Assembly: GCA_945957125.1 (NCBI GenBank) | Contig: CAMFJT010000001.1 | Location: 1-64,000, forward strand | Reading direction: 5' to 3' | DNA from: an uncultured Rhodospirillales bacterium | GTDB lineage: Bacteria > Pseudomonadota > Alphaproteobacteria > Reyranellales > Reyranellaceae | DNA: 64,000 nt | In this document: positions 61,448-64,000 of the stretch, piece after piece | Layout: each line of letters begins with the position of its first letter | Numbering within the stretch: the stretch's first letter is position 1 | Program-made: the position numbers and the translations under genes | Notes under the pieces: model-generated | Told to the model about the DNA's origin: nothing | Seen by the model: only the letters and a program-made list of their open reading frames with translations | Databases searched by the model: none

Positions 61448-62410
61448 TCAGGCCGGGACGGCGATGGTGGCGCGCCGCGCCGCGGCGACCAGGACGGCCA
61501 CCGCGCAGGAGGCCAGGCGCGTCAGCTCGGAATCGGCCCGGCTGGTCAGGATGATCGGAACGCGCGCGCCGAGCACGATGCCGGCGGCGTCGGCTCCGGC
61601 CAGGAAGGACAGGCTCTTGGCCAGCATGTTGCCGGCCTCGAGGTCCGGCACGATGAGCACGCTCGCTCGCCCGGCGACCGGCGAGACGATCTGCTTGATG
61701 GCGGCCGCCTCGGGGCTGATCGCGTTGTCGAGCGCCAGCGGCCCGTCGAGGACGGCGCCGGTGATCTGGCCGCGATCGGCCATCTTGCACAGGGCGGCGG
61801 CCTCGATCGTCGAGGGGACCCTTGGGTTCACCGTCTCCATCGCGCTCAGGATCGCCACCCGCACTTCCTCGATGCCCAGCGCGTGCGCCAGGTCGATCGC
61901 GTTCTGGACGATGTCGACCTTGTCCTCGAGGGTCGGCGTGATGTTCACCGCCGCGTCGCTGATGATCAGGGCCTGCGGATGGTTCGGCACGTCCATCACG
62001 AAGCAATGGCTGATGCGCCGGGCGGTGCGGATGCCCGTGTCGCGCGCGACGACGGCGCCCATCAGCTCGTCGGTATGCAGGCTGCCCTTCATCAGGGCCT
62101 CGGCGCGGCCGCTTTTGACCAGCGCTACCGCCTTTGCTGCCGCGTCGTGGCTGTGCGCGGCATCGATGCATTCGTAGGGGCCAAGGTCGAGCTTGGCCTT
62201 GGCCGCCGCGGCGCGGACCTTGGCGAGCGGCCCGACCAGGATCGGCACGATGATCCCGAGGCGTGCCGCTTCGAGGGCACTCTGCAGGGAGACTTCATCG
62301 CAGGGATGGGCGACGGCGGTGACGATGCGATTCATCCCGCGCGCCGCCAGCACCAGCCGTTCGTACTTTTCGTGCCGGATATTTCCGGAAGATGACAGGG
62401 CCACGGACAC
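61448..62410 (-). CDS. Phosphate acetyltransferase/butyryltransferase
   Basis: A 320-residue Pta/Ptb-family enzyme that exchanges CoA for phosphate on an acyl group. Typical segments are ILVGPLAKVRAAA, LMKGSLHTDELM, HCFVMDVPNH, the helix KVDIVQNAIDLAHALG, and MADRGQITGAVLDGPLALDNAIS, with PVAGRASVLIVPDLEAGNMLAK. This is the short form related to phosphate butyryltransferase and to the C-terminal domain of longer Pta. Together with ackA it yields ATP from acetyl-CoA. An FNR box lies 58 bases upstream. Confidence 0.9.
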   Translation of the reverse strand: MSVALSSSGNIRHEKYERLVLAARGMNRIVTAVAHPCDEVSLQSALEAARLGIIVPILVGPLAKVRAAAAKAKLDLGPYECIDAAHSHDAAAKAVALVKSGRAEALMKGSLHTDELMGAVVARDTGIRTARRISHCFVMDVPNHPQALIISDAAVNITPTLEDKVDIVQNAIDLAHALGIEEVRVAILSAMETVNPRVPSTIEAAALCKMADRGQITGAVLDGPLALDNAISPEAAAIKQIVSPVAGRASVLIVPDLEAGNMLAKSLSFLAGADAAGIVLGARVPIILTSRADSELTRLASCAVAVLVAAARRATIAVPA

Positions 62411-62467
62411 GGCTCTTCCCCCTTCGTGGACGCACTTTCTATCTAGGGCGGTCGCCTAGTACGGGCC

Positions 62468-62481
62468 TTGACCAAGGTCAA
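62468..62481. promoter_or_regulatory. FNR/FixK box
   Basis: TTGACCAAGGTCAA is a perfect TTGAC-N4-GTCAA palindrome. It sits midway between the divergent starts of the phosphotransacetylase gene (58 bases) and the pyruvate formate-lyase gene (56 bases), where one dimer could activate both. Confidence 0.9.
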
Positions 62482-62536
62482 TGCCGCGCCCGCCGCCGTG
62501 CGGTGAAGTGGCGGTCAAAGGCGTAGGGAGAGAAAC

Positions 62537-64000
62537 ATGCAGGATCTTGCCGCCGCTCCTGCCGGGCAGGGCGAGGCGCGAGCCTGGCGATCCTTCGAGC
62601 CTGGCCGCTGGGAGCGCGCGATCGACGTGCGCGACTTCATCGTGCGCAACGCAACGCCCTATCATGGCGACGAAGCGTTCCTGACCGGTCCTTCGGCCCG
62701 CACCCTCGCCGTCTGGGACAAGCTCCAGCCCTACTTCGCCGAAGAGCGGAAGATGGGAGTCCTCGCCGTCGATGCCGCGCATCCGTCGAGCCTGCTCGCC
62801 CATCCGCCAGGCTGGATCGACCGCGACAACGAGGTGATCGTCGGTTTGCAGACCGACGCGCCGTTCAAGCGCGCGATCTTTCCGTTCGGTGGGTTGCGCA
62901 TGGTCGAGGCCGGCTTGAAGGCAGCCGGCGTGACGCCCGACGAGGCCGTGCACCAGGCCTTCACGCGCTACCGCAAGAGCCACAACGATGGCGTGTTCGA
63001 CGCCTACACGCCCGAGATCATGCACTGCCGGCGGTCGGGCATCATCACCGGCCTGCCGGATGCCTATGGCCGCGGCCGCATCATCGGCGACTACCGGCGC
63101 GTGGCGCTGTATGGCGTCGACCGGCTGCTGCGGGCCAAGCGCGAGGAGCGGGCGCAGATCGACCAGATGTGGCCGACCGAGGACGTGATCCGCCTGCGCG
63201 AGGAGATGGCCGAGCAGATGCGGGCGCTGAAGGACCTGGTGGAGATGGGGCGCCGCTATGGTTGCGAAATCGAGCGGCCGGCGGAGACGGCGCGCGAGGC
63301 CGTGCAATGGACCTATCTCGGCTACCTCGGCGCCATCAAGGAAGCCAATGGCGCGGCCATGTCGATCGGTCGGATCTCGACCTTCCTCGACATCTACATC
63401 GAGCGCGACATCGCCGAGGGAGCACTGGACGAGTCCGGCGCGCAGGAGCTGATCGACCAGCTCGTGCAGAAGCTGCGCATCGTGCGCTTCCTGCGCACGC
63501 CCGAATACGATGCCCTGTTCAGCGGCGATCCGTACTGGGCGACCGAATGCATCGGCGGCATGGATCTCGACGGCCGGCCGCTGGTCACGCGCACCAGCTT
63601 CCGTATGCTCCACACGCTGACCAACCTGGGACCGGCGCCGGAGCCGAACCTGACGGTACTGTGGTCCCGCCATCTGCCGGAGGCCTTCAAGAGCTATTGC
63701 ATCCGCATCAGCCGCGACACCTCGTCGATCCAGTACGAGAACGACGACCTGATGCGGCCCTATCACGGCGACGACTACGGCATCGCCTGCTGCGTCTCGG
63801 CCATGCGCCTGGGCAAGCAGATGCAGTTCTTCGGCGCCCGCGTGAACCTCGCCAAGGCGCTGCTCTACGCCATCAACGGCGGCCGCGACGAGATGAGCGG
63901 CGAGCAGGTGGCGCCGCCCACCGTGCCGGTGAGCGCCGACGTGCTCGACTACGACGAGGTGTTCGCGAAGTTCGACGCCACAATGGAGTGGCTGGCGCGC
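62537..64000 (+). CDS. pflB: Pyruvate formate-lyase (formate C-acetyltransferase), 3' end outside window
   Basis: The first 488 codons of a glycyl-radical enzyme that splits pyruvate with CoA into acetyl-CoA and formate. The N-terminal NATPYHGDEAFLTGPSART and AVDAAHPSSLLAH followed by a PPGWIDRDNEVIVGL segment are family marks. IACCVSAM places the catalytic cysteine pair at residues 418-419, the same numbers as in E. coli PflB, and MQFFGARVNLAKALLYAINGG follows. GGGAG precedes the ATG. The radical glycine near the C-terminus lies beyond 64000. It is divergent from the phosphotransacetylase gene across a shared FNR box. Confidence 0.94.
   Translation, partial: MQDLAAAPAGQGEARAWRSFEPGRWERAIDVRDFIVRNATPYHGDEAFLTGPSARTLAVWDKLQPYFAEERKMGVLAVDAAHPSSLLAHPPGWIDRDNEVIVGLQTDAPFKRAIFPFGGLRMVEAGLKAAGVTPDEAVHQAFTRYRKSHNDGVFDAYTPEIMHCRRSGIITGLPDAYGRGRIIGDYRRVALYGVDRLLRAKREERAQIDQMWPTEDVIRLREEMAEQMRALKDLVEMGRRYGCEIERPAETAREAVQWTYLGYLGAIKEANGAAMSIGRISTFLDIYIERDIAEGALDESGAQELIDQLVQKLRIVRFLRTPEYDALFSGDPYWATECIGGMDLDGRPLVTRTSFRMLHTLTNLGPAPEPNLTVLWSRHLPEAFKSYCIRISRDTSSIQYENDDLMRPYHGDDYGIACCVSAMRLGKQMQFFGARVNLAKALLYAINGGRDEMSGEQVAPPTVPVSADVLDYDEVFAKFDATMEWLAR

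Overview
The window is GC-rich (roughly two-thirds G+C by eye) chromosomal DNA from an alphaproteobacterium. Supporting signs are the oligotroph-style catabolic genes (two luciferase-like monooxygenases, a five-component peptide-type ABC transporter, an orphan TctC/Bug receptor), FnrN-type regulators with a C-x2-C-x7-C cluster, and REP-like palindromes at operon ends. A Reyranella-like or related Rhodospirillales/Hyphomicrobiales lineage fits, but this is a guess from gene style. I saw no rRNA, tRNA, CRISPR array, insertion sequence or phage gene.

Layout. (1) 1-17,700: metabolic genes. These are an alpha/beta hydrolase with a luciferase-like oxidoreductase, an acyl-CoA ligase, cysK, and a tightly coupled operon of NtaA-type monooxygenase, two permeases, two ATPases, a binding protein, an M20 amidohydrolase and an Asp/Glu-racemase-like enzyme. 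glmS, a small conserved protein and a Tat-exported amidohydrolase follow. Palindromic REP-like elements lie at the operon ends. (2) 17,894-20,238: a compact RiPP locus. It encodes a precursor with eleven W-x-N motifs, a GrrM/OscB-type radical SAM/SPASM maturase, and an exported third protein that I do not recognise. (3) 20,281-25,745: envelope and stress genes (glycine-zipper protein, EF-hand protein, EEP phosphatase, polytopic membrane protein, cation/proton antiporter). (4) 26,016-46,643: a nearly complete Wzx/Wzy exopolysaccharide locus. It has dTDP-rhamnose genes (rfbC, rfbD, rfbA; no rfbB in the window), polymerase/ligase, a CpsD-like ATPase with an altered Walker A, several glycosyltransferases, a probable secreted glycoside hydrolase, export lipoprotein, flippase, chain-length protein, an unusual 2OG-oxygenase fusion and the initiating sugar transferase. 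(5) 46,661-64,000: an oxygen-limitation island. It holds three FNR-family regulators (one N-terminally truncated), three PPK2 polyphosphate kinases (one catalytically degenerate), a CBS-BON protein, an RND pump, a DUF2254 protein, acetate kinase, phosphotransacetylase and the start of pyruvate formate-lyase. FNR/FixK boxes lie in the intergenic regions of this island.

How they work together. In region 5 pyruvate formate-lyase, phosphotransacetylase and acetate kinase would convert pyruvate to formate and acetate with ATP gain. The PPK2 enzymes would exchange phosphate between polyphosphate and nucleotides. The shared FNR boxes suggest joint induction when oxygen falls. Region 4 would build a repeat unit on undecaprenyl phosphate, flip, polymerise and export it.

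The most novel items are the grrA/grrM-like RiPP locus with an unfamiliar third gene, the oxygenase fusion whose expected HxD iron motif reads H-T-G, and the box-sharing anaerobic island with a degenerate PPK2.
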